A stretch of DNA of 64,000 bases from Saprospiraceae bacterium (lineage in GTDB: Bacteria; Bacteroidota; Bacteroidia; Chitinophagales; Saprospiraceae), in assembly GCA_028285545.1 (NCBI GenBank), contig JANQPA010000102.1, positions 62,001 to 126,000 on the forward strand, read 5' to 3'. The position numbers were made by a program, and so were the translations under genes. Positions 54,915 to 63,351 of this stretch are shown one piece after another (within the stretch, counting starts at the first letter, position 1; each line of letters begins with the position of its first letter). Under the pieces are notes generated by a model, which saw only the letters and a list, made by a program, of their open reading frames with translations, was not told the DNA's origin and ran no database searches.

Positions 54915-55070
54915 ATGAAAAGAACATACCAACCATCGAGAAGGAAAAGAGTCAACAAGCATGGCTTTAGAAGTCGAATGAGTTCAAAGAACGGCCGTAA
55001 GGTAATTGCTCGTCGCAGAGCAAAAGGCAGAGCCAGCTTGAGCGTTTCCTCTTCCATGAAAGTGAAGTAA
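54915..55070 (+). CDS. rpmH: 50S ribosomal protein L34
   Basis: The 51-residue, very basic protein begins [20 protein letters not shown] and continues [20 protein letters not shown], the invariant L34 sequence. The start is ATG at 54915 and the stop TAA at 55068-55070. It is a component of the large ribosomal subunit near the exit tunnel. In many bacteria rpmH is next to rnpA and dnaA; here it follows frr and is followed by a convergent TPR gene, so that linkage is lost. Confidence 0.97.
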   Translation: MKRTYQPSRRKRVNKHGFRSRMSSKNGRKVIARRRAKGRASLSVSSSMKVK

Positions 55071-55090
55071 CACTACTCTACAGGATATAT

Positions 55091-55130
55091 TTCAAAGCGG
55101 TAACAAACCATAGTTTGTTACCGCTTTGAA
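55091..55130. terminator. Hairpin between rpmH and the convergent TPR gene
   Basis: An 18-bp perfect stem (TTCAAAGCGGTAACAAAC and complement) with a 4-nt loop lies between two converging genes. Only short T-runs follow, but position and strength fit a shared terminator. Confidence 0.85.
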
Positions 55131-55151
55131 TCATACCTCTTTATATCAATT

Positions 55152-56957
55152 TTACTGAATTTTATCTCCTCTAAGTATTCTGTATTTCTTTCGAGCTTCC
55201 ACCGCAAAGGTGCTATTCGAGAAATCAATGAATAAAGTCTCATATAGAGATTGAGCCTTTTCTTTATTTCCTAAATGCAATTCATATATTTCTGCCAACT
55301 CAAAAAGAGCGTTATCTGCTCTGATTTCGTCTTTATGGTTTTCGACAATTTGCTCAAGGTAGGCCGCAGCATCTGAATAATTGCGCTTCTTTTTAAATAT
55401 TTGAGCCTTTAAATATATGATATCATCCTTAAGAGCATGCTGAGGAAAACCGTCAATCAGAGAGTCTATTTTCGTGAAAGCTTCATCAAAACGATTTTGA
55501 AAAACAAGTAGATCTGCTTCACTATACATTCTTAGCGCTGTTTCAGTAGTATCCAGCCCTAGATTATCCATAATGAATACGGACAGATCTAATGCATCAT
55601 TGGCGATTAATTTGGAAGTGGAGGCTTTTAGAATATCAAACTGTGATTGGGCCCACTCAAAATCACCCATATAATAGGATAGCTTGGCATTTCTGAACCG
55701 AGCCTCATTTCCTAAAAGATCTTCTTTAAAATCTTTGTCTACTTGTGAATATAATAAGGTGGCTTCCCAACGCTCTCCCTGCATTAGATAATAATCCGCC
55801 AGGCTGAGTTTACCCTCCGCCTGTACTCTTGGGTCAACACTTGGGAACTGGATCATATTATTAAGCAGGTTCACGGCTTTATCTAAATCATTAAGATAAA
55901 AAGCTTCTAACCTGGCTAATTCTAAAATAATCCCAGCTGTAATTTTGGATCGACCAAACTCCTCCAGAAAACTTTCATAAAGTGCCTCCAATTTGAGCAG
56001 ATCATCCTGCGTGTAGTCATAACCATCTACTAGTTTTTGGCGTCGGGATAGTAAAGCCTGCTTTTTCGCTTCCAGATAATAGGTGGAAGCTCTTCCTTTA
56101 TTTTCTACAATAAATTCGTAGGCTTCAATAGCCGCATCGTAAGCTTTATCATTGGCAGCAATTTCTGCTAGTTCAAATATTCGGCTTCCATTCTCGTTTA
56201 AACGCTTATCCATGGCCTTCACCTGCCTGAGGGCACTACGATAATCCTTTCTCTGGATAAAAACCCAGGTTAAGAGATCCGGATAATAAATAGATTCCCG
56301 ATTATCCTGTATCCTAGAATATAACTGTTTTTGCAGCTCGCGGTAATCTTCAGGGAGCAAATAGCGCTGGAACATGGCCTTAAGACTTTCCAACCTCCTT
56401 GGATTAGCCTGGATGCTATTTAAATAGTATTCTATCATTTTAGGCACATCTCCCTTCCTGCGGTACAAATCTCCCAGATAGTAAGCAAAAATTTGATCGT
56501 CTCTTAAAAGTTTGCTTCCTCGTTCATAGGTCTTAATGGCCATATCATATTTCGTGAGGGCCGAAAAGTCATTGGCCAAGCGTATGACCGCATAACGATC
56601 CTTAGGTAATTCTTCAATGGCTTTTTCGTATTGGACGAGGGCCTCCTTATCCTTAAATTGTCGTTCTAATAACTTGCCATATAAAACATATAGCTTGATA
56701 TTTTTGTCATTTCTTCGCAGCTGCTTTTTGATTTCCTTCTCTGCTTTATCAAAATCCTCCAGGGCAAATAAACATTCTACATGCCGTTCGAAGAAAAAGA
56801 TGTTGGTTGGATTTTTTTGAAATAACTCTTCATATAGGAAGGCCGCTTTTTCAAACTCTCCATCTCTAAAATACTTTTGGGCTAATCTGGAGTTTTGTGC
56901 AAGCAGACTACCTCCAATGGTAATTAGAAAAAATAAACTTACTAGTATTCCCCTCAT
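55152..56957 (-). CDS. Exported tetratricopeptide-repeat protein
   Basis: 601 residues from ATG at 56957, which gives a clean signal peptide (MRGILVSLFFLITIGGSLLAQ); an in-frame TTG at 56987 is less likely. At least twelve TPR units are visible, for example AQKYFRDGEFEKAAFLYEEL, KEALVQYEKAIEELPKDRYA, MAIKTYERGSKLLRDDQI and AQSLYETLFIDFSNSTFAVE. It should be a periplasmic scaffold for protein assembly; similar proteins occur in gliding and secretion-related clusters of Bacteroidota, but none of those genes is beside it. A 52-bp palindrome lies 43 bp upstream. Confidence 0.85.
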   Translation of the reverse strand: MRGILVSLFFLITIGGSLLAQNSRLAQKYFRDGEFEKAAFLYEELFQKNPTNIFFFERHVECLFALEDFDKAEKEIKKQLRRNDKNIKLYVLYGKLLERQFKDKEALVQYEKAIEELPKDRYAVIRLANDFSALTKYDMAIKTYERGSKLLRDDQIFAYYLGDLYRRKGDVPKMIEYYLNSIQANPRRLESLKAMFQRYLLPEDYRELQKQLYSRIQDNRESIYYPDLLTWVFIQRKDYRSALRQVKAMDKRLNENGSRIFELAEIAANDKAYDAAIEAYEFIVENKGRASTYYLEAKKQALLSRRQKLVDGYDYTQDDLLKLEALYESFLEEFGRSKITAGIILELARLEAFYLNDLDKAVNLLNNMIQFPSVDPRVQAEGKLSLADYYLMQGERWEATLLYSQVDKDFKEDLLGNEARFRNAKLSYYMGDFEWAQSQFDILKASTSKLIANDALDLSVFIMDNLGLDTTETALRMYSEADLLVFQNRFDEAFTKIDSLIDGFPQHALKDDIIYLKAQIFKKKRNYSDAAAYLEQIVENHKDEIRADNALFELAEIYELHLGNKEKAQSLYETLFIDFSNSTFAVEARKKYRILRGDKIQ

Positions 56958-56999
56958 CCTGGTCTGTTTTTTCTTTGATGTTGACAATAGTGAAGTGAG

Positions 57000-57051
57000 G
57001 GGTTTGTGTAAAAACTAAAATTTTTAAAAATTTTAGTTTTTACACAAACCC
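57000..57051. repeat. Perfect 52-bp spacer-free palindrome (AT-rich)
   Basis: Two 26-bp arms meet at 57025/57026 (outer GGGTTTGTGT, inner AAAATTTTTAAAAATTTT). It lies between the divergent TPR and padR genes, 43 bp upstream of the TPR start. The rest of the 388-bp spacer up to 57287 shows no feature I can support. Confidence 0.9.
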
Positions 57052-57287
57052 TTATAAATTATATAGATCAATAATACTACTTATCTTAATAAAAAACATA
57101 GTTTTTAGTTAATAGTTGGCTGTTATTCATTTGTTAAAAAATTAATTTTGGAGATCTAGCCTTTCTCCCAAAAATTAAAAAGCTACTAAAAATTAATTCT
57201 CAACACTCGCACATTGCCAGTCTAAAACCATATTATAATTTCCTGAAGCCTAATTTTTTTCCAATAAAAAATAAGCTAAAAATGGCA

Positions 57288-57340
57288 TTTGATTTGCAAA
57301 TAGGAAATAAATAATGTAGATTTGATTTGCAAATAGGAAA
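57288..57340 (+). promoter_or_regulatory. padR promoter with duplicated operator-like sites
   Basis: A 20-bp direct repeat (TTTGATTTGCAAATAGGAAA) occurs at 57288-57307 and 57321-57340, each containing the palindrome ATTTGCAAAT. The promoter is TTTG (57293-57296), 20 bp, then TAGATTTG (57317-57324), matching the Bacteroidota consensus; one repeat covers each element. The start codon follows at 57346, so the leader is very short. Autorepression by PadR is the obvious reading (inference). Confidence 0.75.
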
Positions 57341-57345
57341 GTAAT

Positions 57346-57675
57346 ATGATAAAATTAGGTGCATTTGAAGAATTAGTCTTATTGGCAGTTGGTTCACTTG
57401 GGGACCAGGCCTACGGCGTAGCCATCAAAGATTTACTCCATGAGAAAGGAGGGAAAAAGCCCAGTATTGGTGCATTGCATTCCGCTCTATATCGCTTGGA
57501 GGATAAAGGCTGTTTAAAATCCTGGGAAGGGGGGGCCACTACTGAACGGGGTGGCCGGAGGAAAAAATATTATTTGCTGACAAGCTATGGAAAAAAAATT
57601 TTGGAAGAAGCTCATCAGTTAAGGATTGAATTGGGTAAAAACATCGAAGGTTTAAACTTGGGATATCATGAATAG
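57346..57675 (+). CDS. PadR family transcriptional regulator
   Basis: The 109-residue winged-helix protein begins LGAFEELVLLAVGSLGDQAYG and shows the PadR pattern IGALHSALYRLEDKGCLKSW, GRRKKYYLLTSYGKKIL. It has the short C terminus of the subgroup paired with FtsX-type permeases. It overlaps the permease gene by 8 bp and is preceded by paired palindromic sites, so it probably represses its own operon until a ligand or stress releases it. Confidence 0.93.
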   Translation: MIKLGAFEELVLLAVGSLGDQAYGVAIKDLLHEKGGKKPSIGALHSALYRLEDKGCLKSWEGGATTERGGRRKKYYLLTSYGKKILEEAHQLRIELGKNIEGLNLGYHE

Positions 57676-60295
57676 ACCGATTCCTCAGCCACCGAAATTT
57701 GCAGAGCGTTTTCTGCGATGGTTTTGTTCAGAGGATGTTGTTGAAACGCTTCATGGAGACCTACAAGAGCTTTATGAACGACGACTCAAAAAATCGGGCA
57801 AGCGTATTGCCGATCTTCATTTCTGCTTTGAAGTATTAGACGTTTGTCGGCCTTTCGCATGGAAAAGAAGAACCAATCTACTAACCAATCAACGAGATAT
57901 GTTTAAAAACAATTTAAAAATTACATTCAGGAGCCTATGGAATAATTGGGGAAGCAGCCTGCTTAATATACTGGGCTTAACCTTGGGGGTACTTGGTTCC
58001 ATTATTATTTTTCTGACTCTAAAATATGAAACCAGCTTTGACGAGTTTCACGAGAATAAAAAGCAGATATACCGGGTAACCAATAATTATTACTACCCTA
58101 CTTTTACCATGCATGTCGGAAATACCCCGGATCCGATGGCTGGAGCTTTAAAAAATGATTTTCCGGATTTTACAAGTGCCTTCTCTATTCGATCTAACTT
58201 TGGTCATAATATTTCAGTGGAGGAAGAAATATTTGAATCGGACCTCATTTATTGCGGCCCTGAGTTTATTCAGGCATTCGACTTTTACAATGACCCTTCT
58301 CAATGGATTATTGGTAACCCCAATTATATTCTAAAAGAAGTGAATAAAACCATTTTGACAGAATCATTAGCTGAAAGATTATTTCAATCGCCGGAGGAAT
58401 CCATTGGCAAAACAATGCTTCTAAGCAATGAAACTCTGATTGAGGTTGCGGGCGTAATGAAAGACCCACCCAATAATACCAATTACCCATTTGAGCAATT
58501 GGTCTCTTATCCTACTTATGCCAGGTTTGCAAGTCAATCTTTTGGAGGGGTTTCTGCCACTACTACCTTTGTTCAAATCCCGGAGGCTGTTGATATAGAG
58601 AATTTAAGACCTGCATTAAATGATTTTAATGAAAAATACATGGAAGCAGCCTGGGGGGAAGACTTTGTCTCTATGGATTTACAGCCTCTCTCTGAAATCC
58701 ATTTTGATGAGCGATTTGGCTCCAATAACTATTCAACCAGCAGGACCTATTTATGGGCCCTGGGCTTAATAGGCCTGTTTATCATCTTGATAGCCTGCAT
58801 TAATTTTATCAACCTGGCTACTGCCAAAACTTTGGGACGTGCCAAAGAAATTGGTATGCGTAAAATATTGGGCAGCTCGAAAAATAATATTGTTTTTCAA
58901 TTTATGAGTGAGTCTTTCATTTTGGCATTTATAGCTCTTGGTTTGGGGGTATTATTGGCACAGCTTTCCTTCCCATATTTTAGTGAAATTACCAATCTGA
59001 ATATTGGAAATGATTTTAGGTATAGTCCTGACCTTATTTTCTTTATAATAAGCCTCTTATTATTTAGCACAGTGGCCATGGGCTTATATCCTGCTATTAT
59101 GTTGTCTAATTTCCAGCCTCTGGAAGTATTTCGACAAAAAAAATCAGCCAGGTCGGTTAAAGGCATTACACTAAGGAAAAGTTTAATCGTTTTTCAATTG
59201 ACCACCTCCCAAATTTTAATAATTGGAGCCTTAGTGATTTCTTATCAGCTGCATTTTTTCCAAAATAAAGACTTGGGTTTTGAAAAAGAATCCATGCTAG
59301 TGGTTAATTTTCTTGGGCATACCTCACTAGAAAATCAAGTAACCTTAAAGAATAAAACAAAGCAATTTCCTTTTGTCAAGCAACTAAGTCTATCTTCTAC
59401 CATTCCTATGGCGGGGCATATTAGTTCTACTGGCTTGGAATCTCAAGATTCGGAAGTTAAGGAGCGCTTTAATGTAGAATACATATATGCTGATAATGAT
59501 TTTGTTGAGACAATGAATTTTGAGTTGCTGGCAGGAAAGGCATCTGTAACAGAAATAGACATGGACTCTGTCAGGGGCTTTGTTGTAAATGAAACTCTGA
59601 TCAATCGACTAGCTTTTGATTCCCCTAAAGAAGCACTGGGTAAACGAATTAATGTTCATGGTTATGACGCCAGAATAATTGGAGTAGTAAAAGATTTCCA
59701 TACCCTTTCTTTGCATGATAATATTAAACCTATTGCGATTGCTTATGGAATGAGGGATTATGCCGGCATGGGAGTTAGATATCAAACGGGTAATGTTCGA
59801 CAAGTTATAGCCCAATTAGAAACCAGCTGGAAGGAAGTTTTTCCGGATAAAAATTTCGACTATTATTTTCTGGATGAGCAGATGGAAAATATTTATGAAA
59901 ATGAAGTTCGGTTTTCTAAAATAATTAATGCATTTACAATCATTTCCATCATTATCGCCTGTTTAGGCTTAATTGGTCTGTCTACCTTCTCATCTATGAG
60001 CAGGTTAAAAGAGATAGGAGTGAGGAAGGTTTTGGGGGCTTCGGTTCCAGGTATTTTATTTTTAATATCCAAAGAGTTCATAATTCTTACCCTTATCAGT
60101 TTTATTATCAGTTCACCAATAGCCTATTATCTTTCTTCTATATGGTTAGAAGGGTTTGCTTACCGGATAAATCTGGAATGGTGGATGTTATTGACAGCCG
60201 GAATCGGAACCCTGCTTTTTACCCTAATTACGGTGGCTGTCCAGAGCACAAAAGCGGCGCTGGTTAATCCTGTAGAATCTTTGAGAAGAGAATAA
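57668..60295 (+). CDS. ABC transporter permease (FtsX/MacB type) with permease prefix domain
   Basis: The 875-residue protein has an N-terminal permease prefix domain (about 5-65: PKFAERFLRWFCSEDVVETLHGDL, then LHFCFEVLDVCRPFAWKR), the domain that co-occurs with PadR genes. Two MacB-like halves follow: TM1 near 100, periplasmic core, FtsX block of three TMs (380-490), a second core and a final FtsX block (770-870). LGRAKEIGMRKILGSSKNNI and SRLKEIGVRKVLGASVPGI are the coupling-helix motifs. No ATPase gene is adjacent, so the ATP-binding partner must be elsewhere. A role in envelope-stress or peptide export is likely from family knowledge. Confidence 0.9.
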   Translation: MNRPIPQPPKFAERFLRWFCSEDVVETLHGDLQELYERRLKKSGKRIADLHFCFEVLDVCRPFAWKRRTNLLTNQRDMFKNNLKITFRSLWNNWGSSLLNILGLTLGVLGSIIIFLTLKYETSFDEFHENKKQIYRVTNNYYYPTFTMHVGNTPDPMAGALKNDFPDFTSAFSIRSNFGHNISVEEEIFESDLIYCGPEFIQAFDFYNDPSQWIIGNPNYILKEVNKTILTESLAERLFQSPEESIGKTMLLSNETLIEVAGVMKDPPNNTNYPFEQLVSYPTYARFASQSFGGVSATTTFVQIPEAVDIENLRPALNDFNEKYMEAAWGEDFVSMDLQPLSEIHFDERFGSNNYSTSRTYLWALGLIGLFIILIACINFINLATAKTLGRAKEIGMRKILGSSKNNIVFQFMSESFILAFIALGLGVLLAQLSFPYFSEITNLNIGNDFRYSPDLIFFIISLLLFSTVAMGLYPAIMLSNFQPLEVFRQKKSARSVKGITLRKSLIVFQLTTSQILIIGALVISYQLHFFQNKDLGFEKESMLVVNFLGHTSLENQVTLKNKTKQFPFVKQLSLSSTIPMAGHISSTGLESQDSEVKERFNVEYIYADNDFVETMNFELLAGKASVTEIDMDSVRGFVVNETLINRLAFDSPKEALGKRINVHGYDARIIGVVKDFHTLSLHDNIKPIAIAYGMRDYAGMGVRYQTGNVRQVIAQLETSWKEVFPDKNFDYYFLDEQMENIYENEVRFSKIINAFTIISIIIACLGLIGLSTFSSMSRLKEIGVRKVLGASVPGILFLISKEFIILTLISFIISSPIAYYLSSIWLEGFAYRINLEWWMLLTAGIGTLLFTLITVAVQSTKAALVNPVESLRRE

Positions 60296-60301
60296 GTAAG
60301 T

Positions 60302-60331
60302 GTATGGTTGCGGCCAGGGCCGCAACCATAC
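60302..60331. terminator. Hairpin between the permease gene and tonB
   Basis: A perfect 14-bp stem (GTATGGTTGCGGCC and complement) with a 2-nt loop lies between convergent genes, 7 bp from both stop codons. Shared terminator by position; no T-tract. Confidence 0.75.
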
Positions 60332-60338
60332 AGAATAT

Positions 60339-61217
60339 TTACTCTAACTTAAATTTCACAGGTAAGGTAACCCTTACCTTCACTGGCATGCCTCTCTGCC
60401 TGCCTGGAGACCATTTTACTTTAGAATTCAAAAGATCGACTATCCGTTTTACTTCTTCACCACATCCTGCCCCGATATCGCGAAGTAATTCTACATCGGC
60501 CAATTGTCCATCTTGATCAATTACAAAAGCAGCTACGACGGTCCCCTGCACTCCATTTTCTCTGGCAATAGGAGGGTATTTTATGTTTTTGTAGACAAAC
60601 TGGAGCATTGCCTGCTGAGTACAGGCCCATTTTTTGCTCCTGTCGCTCACTTCAAAGCAAGCTTCCATACTTGGCATTTCTTCTGCTCTGATAAAAATTT
60701 CAGACCCTTCGTCTTCTTCTATTATCACTGGAGCTTTTTCAGGTATCGGTTCTGGCTTCTTTTTTTGTTCATAAGCGGTAACCTCATCCTCATCGGTAAT
60801 ACTCATGTCAACAAATTCTACCTCTTCTTCTTCAATCATCTTTTCTTCTTCAACTTCTTCAATCACAGTAGGCGGAGGTGGCAATGGTTTGGGTAGATCT
60901 ACGGTTCTTGGTGGTAACTGCTCGATATCCGCTTCCATTTCTCCTATTTCGAAAGAGGCCCCATTCCCGGAATTTGCGCTAGTCCAGCCAAATGCAAGGA
61001 TGGCCACCAATAAAGCGCTAGCCATTCCTACCTGGAGGAATGCCGGCCTTAATTTAAAAGAGTCTACTTCCGAATATTTATTTCTACTCTTTGAAGTAAA
61101 ATCGATAGGATTTCGAGAATGAAAAAGTTTACGCATTGCCCAGATGACAAGAAGCAACAGGACAATAAGGCCAGCCAGTGACATGACTAGCTGGATGCTA
61201 CTCAATGCAATAGTCAT
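60339..61217 (-). CDS. TonB-family energy transducer (copy 1)
   Basis: 292 residues with two N-terminal hydrophobic segments (LVMSLAGLIVLLLLVIWAM; LQVGMASALLVAILAFGWT), a Pro/Glu-rich spacer (DLPKPLPPPPTVIEEVEEE), and a C-terminal TonB domain (FVYKNIKYPPIARENGVQG, TVVAAFVIDQDGQLADVELL, VKVRVTLPVKFKLE). It would transmit proton-motive energy to outer-membrane receptors. It is a close paralogue of the next upstream gene (61401-62309) and lies 183 bp from it, past a terminator, so it probably has its own promoter. Confidence 0.9.
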   Translation of the reverse strand: MTIALSSIQLVMSLAGLIVLLLLVIWAMRKLFHSRNPIDFTSKSRNKYSEVDSFKLRPAFLQVGMASALLVAILAFGWTSANSGNGASFEIGEMEADIEQLPPRTVDLPKPLPPPPTVIEEVEEEKMIEEEEVEFVDMSITDEDEVTAYEQKKKPEPIPEKAPVIIEEDEGSEIFIRAEEMPSMEACFEVSDRSKKWACTQQAMLQFVYKNIKYPPIARENGVQGTVVAAFVIDQDGQLADVELLRDIGAGCGEEVKRIVDLLNSKVKWSPGRQRGMPVKVRVTLPVKFKLE

Positions 61218-61344
61218 AATAATAAATTTGTGTTGAATAATTAGACTGGCGCCAAAAAAGAATTTGCTCTATAAAGCTGATTGTCAATTATATAGATGTG
61301 ATTTGCTTGCGCTTTGGTGGGTAGGCTAAAGGGAAAAAACAATA

Positions 61345-61377
61345 AAAAAAGGCACTGCAAGAAGCAGTGCCTTTTTT
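61345..61377 (-). terminator. Terminator of the second tonB copy
   Basis: A 14-bp perfect stem (AAAAAAGGCACTGC and complement) with loop AAGAA has a T-tract on either strand; it lies 24 bp past the stop codon at 61401. Confidence 0.92.
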
Positions 61378-61400
61378 ATGATAGTAAGAAATAATTATGC

Positions 61401-62309
61401 TTACTCAAGGCGGAATTTAACCGGCAAGTTGAACTGAACCTTAACTGGACGACCACGCTGTTTTCCAGGTGTCCATTTAATGCCTTTAGAGTTCATCAGA
61501 CCAACAACACGCAAAGATTCCTCTCCACATCCGGCTCCGATATCACGAACAACTTTAGCATCATTGATAGATCCATCTTTACCGACTACGAATTGAACAA
61601 CTACTGTACCTTCGACACCGTTTTCACGTGCGATTGCTGGATACTTGATGTTTTTGTAGATGAACTCAAGCATCTTTTGGTCAGCACATTTTTTCTTTTC
61701 GGCATCACCTCCAGAGATGTTTTCACATCCAGGGAAACGAGGCATTTGTTCAACCACCTTAAAGATTTCTTCAACCTTAGGCTCTGGTGGTGGTGGTGGT
61801 GGCGGAGGTGGTGGTGGCGGAGCTTCTTCTACGATAGGAGCTTCCACTATTGTTTCTTCTTCCACACTCTGATCAACGAATTCTGGTTCTTCTTCTTCAA
61901 GGATTTCCTCCTCGGGAACTTCCTCAATTACTGGCGGTGGCGGAGGTGGTGGTGGCGGAGGTGGTTCTGCTGTACGTGGTGGTTCAATTTCGATGTCCTC
62001 TTCAATTTCAAGAGCATCATCTGGAATAAAAACCTCCTTATCATACTGAGTCCAACCAAATGCCAGGGCCACGATACCTAGTGCCAGGGCCAATCCCAAA
62101 TTGAAGAAAGTACCGCTGAGGCTAAAAGCATTAGCGCCAGGATATTTATTTCTTCCCTGAATGGAATTGGCAGCACCGCTAGATGCGTATCCAGCCTCTG
62201 ATTTTTGCTTATATCTTCTTCTCATGAATAGGATAATTCCAACCATAAGAAGAACGATTGCAGCAAAAGACAGGGCGAATTGCAAGCCGGTTACTGAAAT
62301 ATCTGCCAT
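61401..62309 (-). CDS. TonB-family energy transducer (copy 2)
   Basis: 302 residues with the same plan as copy 1: TM segment FALSFAAIVLLMVGIILFM, a second hydrophobic run NLGLALALGIVALAFGW, and a spacer with two long proline runs (9 and 12 residues) between Glu-rich blocks. The C-terminal TonB domain is FIYKNIKYPAIARENGVEGT, VVVQFVVGKDGSINDAKVV, VKVQFNLPVKFRLE. The two copies share about two-thirds of the TonB domain by eye. Both have a cysteine-containing insert (MPRFPGCENI; CGEESLRVV) found in Bacteroidota TonB proteins. Recent tandem duplication is likely. Confidence 0.9.
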   Translation of the reverse strand: MADISVTGLQFALSFAAIVLLMVGIILFMRRRYKQKSEAGYASSGAANSIQGRNKYPGANAFSLSGTFFNLGLALALGIVALAFGWTQYDKEVFIPDDALEIEEDIEIEPPRTAEPPPPPPPPPPPVIEEVPEEEILEEEEPEFVDQSVEEETIVEAPIVEEAPPPPPPPPPPPPEPKVEEIFKVVEQMPRFPGCENISGGDAEKKKCADQKMLEFIYKNIKYPAIARENGVEGTVVVQFVVGKDGSINDAKVVRDIGAGCGEESLRVVGLMNSKGIKWTPGKQRGRPVKVQFNLPVKFRLE

Positions 62310-62325
62310 ACTGACAATGTTTTTG

Positions 62326-62679
62326 TTATGCTATAAATCGTTTAAATACAAAATTACTACTGAATATACCCACGGTATTAGCCAAAATATCCAAACCATC
62401 AAATTGACGGACACCAGGCATTAGCTCTTGGATAATTTCCAACAAAAAACTATAGCTAATATAAAAAAGCACAATAAAAGTTCTTTGCTGGCTGCTTATT
62501 CTATTGTTTTTCCTAAGAAAACCCCAGAACGCGGAAAAAGATAAGAAAAAATAAGCTAAAAAATGAGCTACTTTATCAGAATGTTCTGGAACTCCCTCGT
62601 TTGGGAGTGTTAACTTAGGACTGACTGACAAATAAGTTACCAAAATTAGAAGTACAATAGCAGGGATATAGTATTTCAA
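62326..62679 (-). CDS. VanZ-like family membrane protein
   Basis: The 117-residue protein has four TM segments and the VanZ pattern SDKVAHFLAYFFLSFSAFWG and LLEIIQELMPGVRQFDGLDILANTVGIF, with the conserved DKxxHF and ExxQxxxPxRxxxxxDxxxN residues. VanZ itself confers low teicoplanin resistance; this short family is widespread with unknown function. The start is TTG at 62679. It is 16 bp past the tonB start in the same direction, so it sits upstream of the tonB copy and may be co-transcribed with it. Confidence 0.85.
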   Translation of the reverse strand: MKYYIPAIVLLILVTYLSVSPKLTLPNEGVPEHSDKVAHFLAYFFLSFSAFWGFLRKNNRISSQQRTFIVLFYISYSFLLEIIQELMPGVRQFDGLDILANTVGIFSSNFVFKRFIA

Positions 62680-62739
62680 TTTCAGTTACATTTTGACAGA
62701 TGCAGATCTGGAATTTTTTGGTGTGTGCAATAGAAAAAT

Positions 62740-63132
62740 TTATGAAATTACTGCTTCATAAGCAGCGGCATCCATCAATTCTTCTACCTCAGAAGGGTTC
62801 GTAATCTTTATCTTAACAATCCAACCATCACCATAAGGATCTGAATTTACAAGGGCTGGTTCATCATCTCCGTCTGCACTTAACTTGGAATTAAACTCCA
62901 AAATCTCACCAGAAACGGGCATAAACAAATCTGCGGTTGTCTTCACTGCTTCTACGGTTCCAAAAACTTCACCTTTCTCGACACTCTCACCTTCCGTATC
63001 TACTTCGACATAAACGATATCGCCCAATTCTCCTTGAGCAAAATCTGTAATTCCAATATATGCTTCATCTGATCCTTCCAGACGTAGCCATTCATGATCT
63101 TCTGTATATTTTAGGTTAGCAGGAAGCGCCAT
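62740..63132 (-). CDS. gcvH: Glycine cleavage system H protein
   Basis: The 130-residue protein has the lipoyl-domain fold and the lipoylated Lys64 in [32 protein letters not shown] and [13 protein letters not shown] are typical. It carries the aminomethyl group between the P, T and L proteins in glycine cleavage. Other gcv genes are not adjacent. It lies 61 bp upstream of the VanZ gene. Confidence 0.96.
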   Translation of the reverse strand: MALPANLKYTEDHEWLRLEGSDEAYIGITDFAQGELGDIVYVEVDTEGESVEKGEVFGTVEAVKTTADLFMPVSGEILEFNSKLSADGDDEPALVNSDPYGDGWIVKIKITNPSEVEELMDAAAYEAVIS

Positions 63133-63351
63133 ATTTTGTATTAATTATAATGAAAAATTAATTTAAAAATATAGATGAACAAGCCATCTTTAATGGTCTA
63201 CTTATTAAAATCCTGAAACTACAGGATCTTAATCGCGCCTAAAAATAAACGATTTTTAATTTTTACAAAAAACTTCAGGAAGAATACTTAAAATAAATTA
63301 GTTTAAGGTAACCTGGTTTCGGGGCAACTTGCCCTAAATAATTTTTGCCTA

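Noticed and set aside
57346..60295. MacB-type tripartite exporter with its own ATPase
   Set aside because: Only the permease and PadR are present; no ABC ATPase gene lies within the operon.
61593..62081. 162-codon frame with poly-Trp opposite tonB copy 2
   Set aside because: It is the antisense of the proline-rich spacer (CCN codons read as TGG/GGN); not a real gene.
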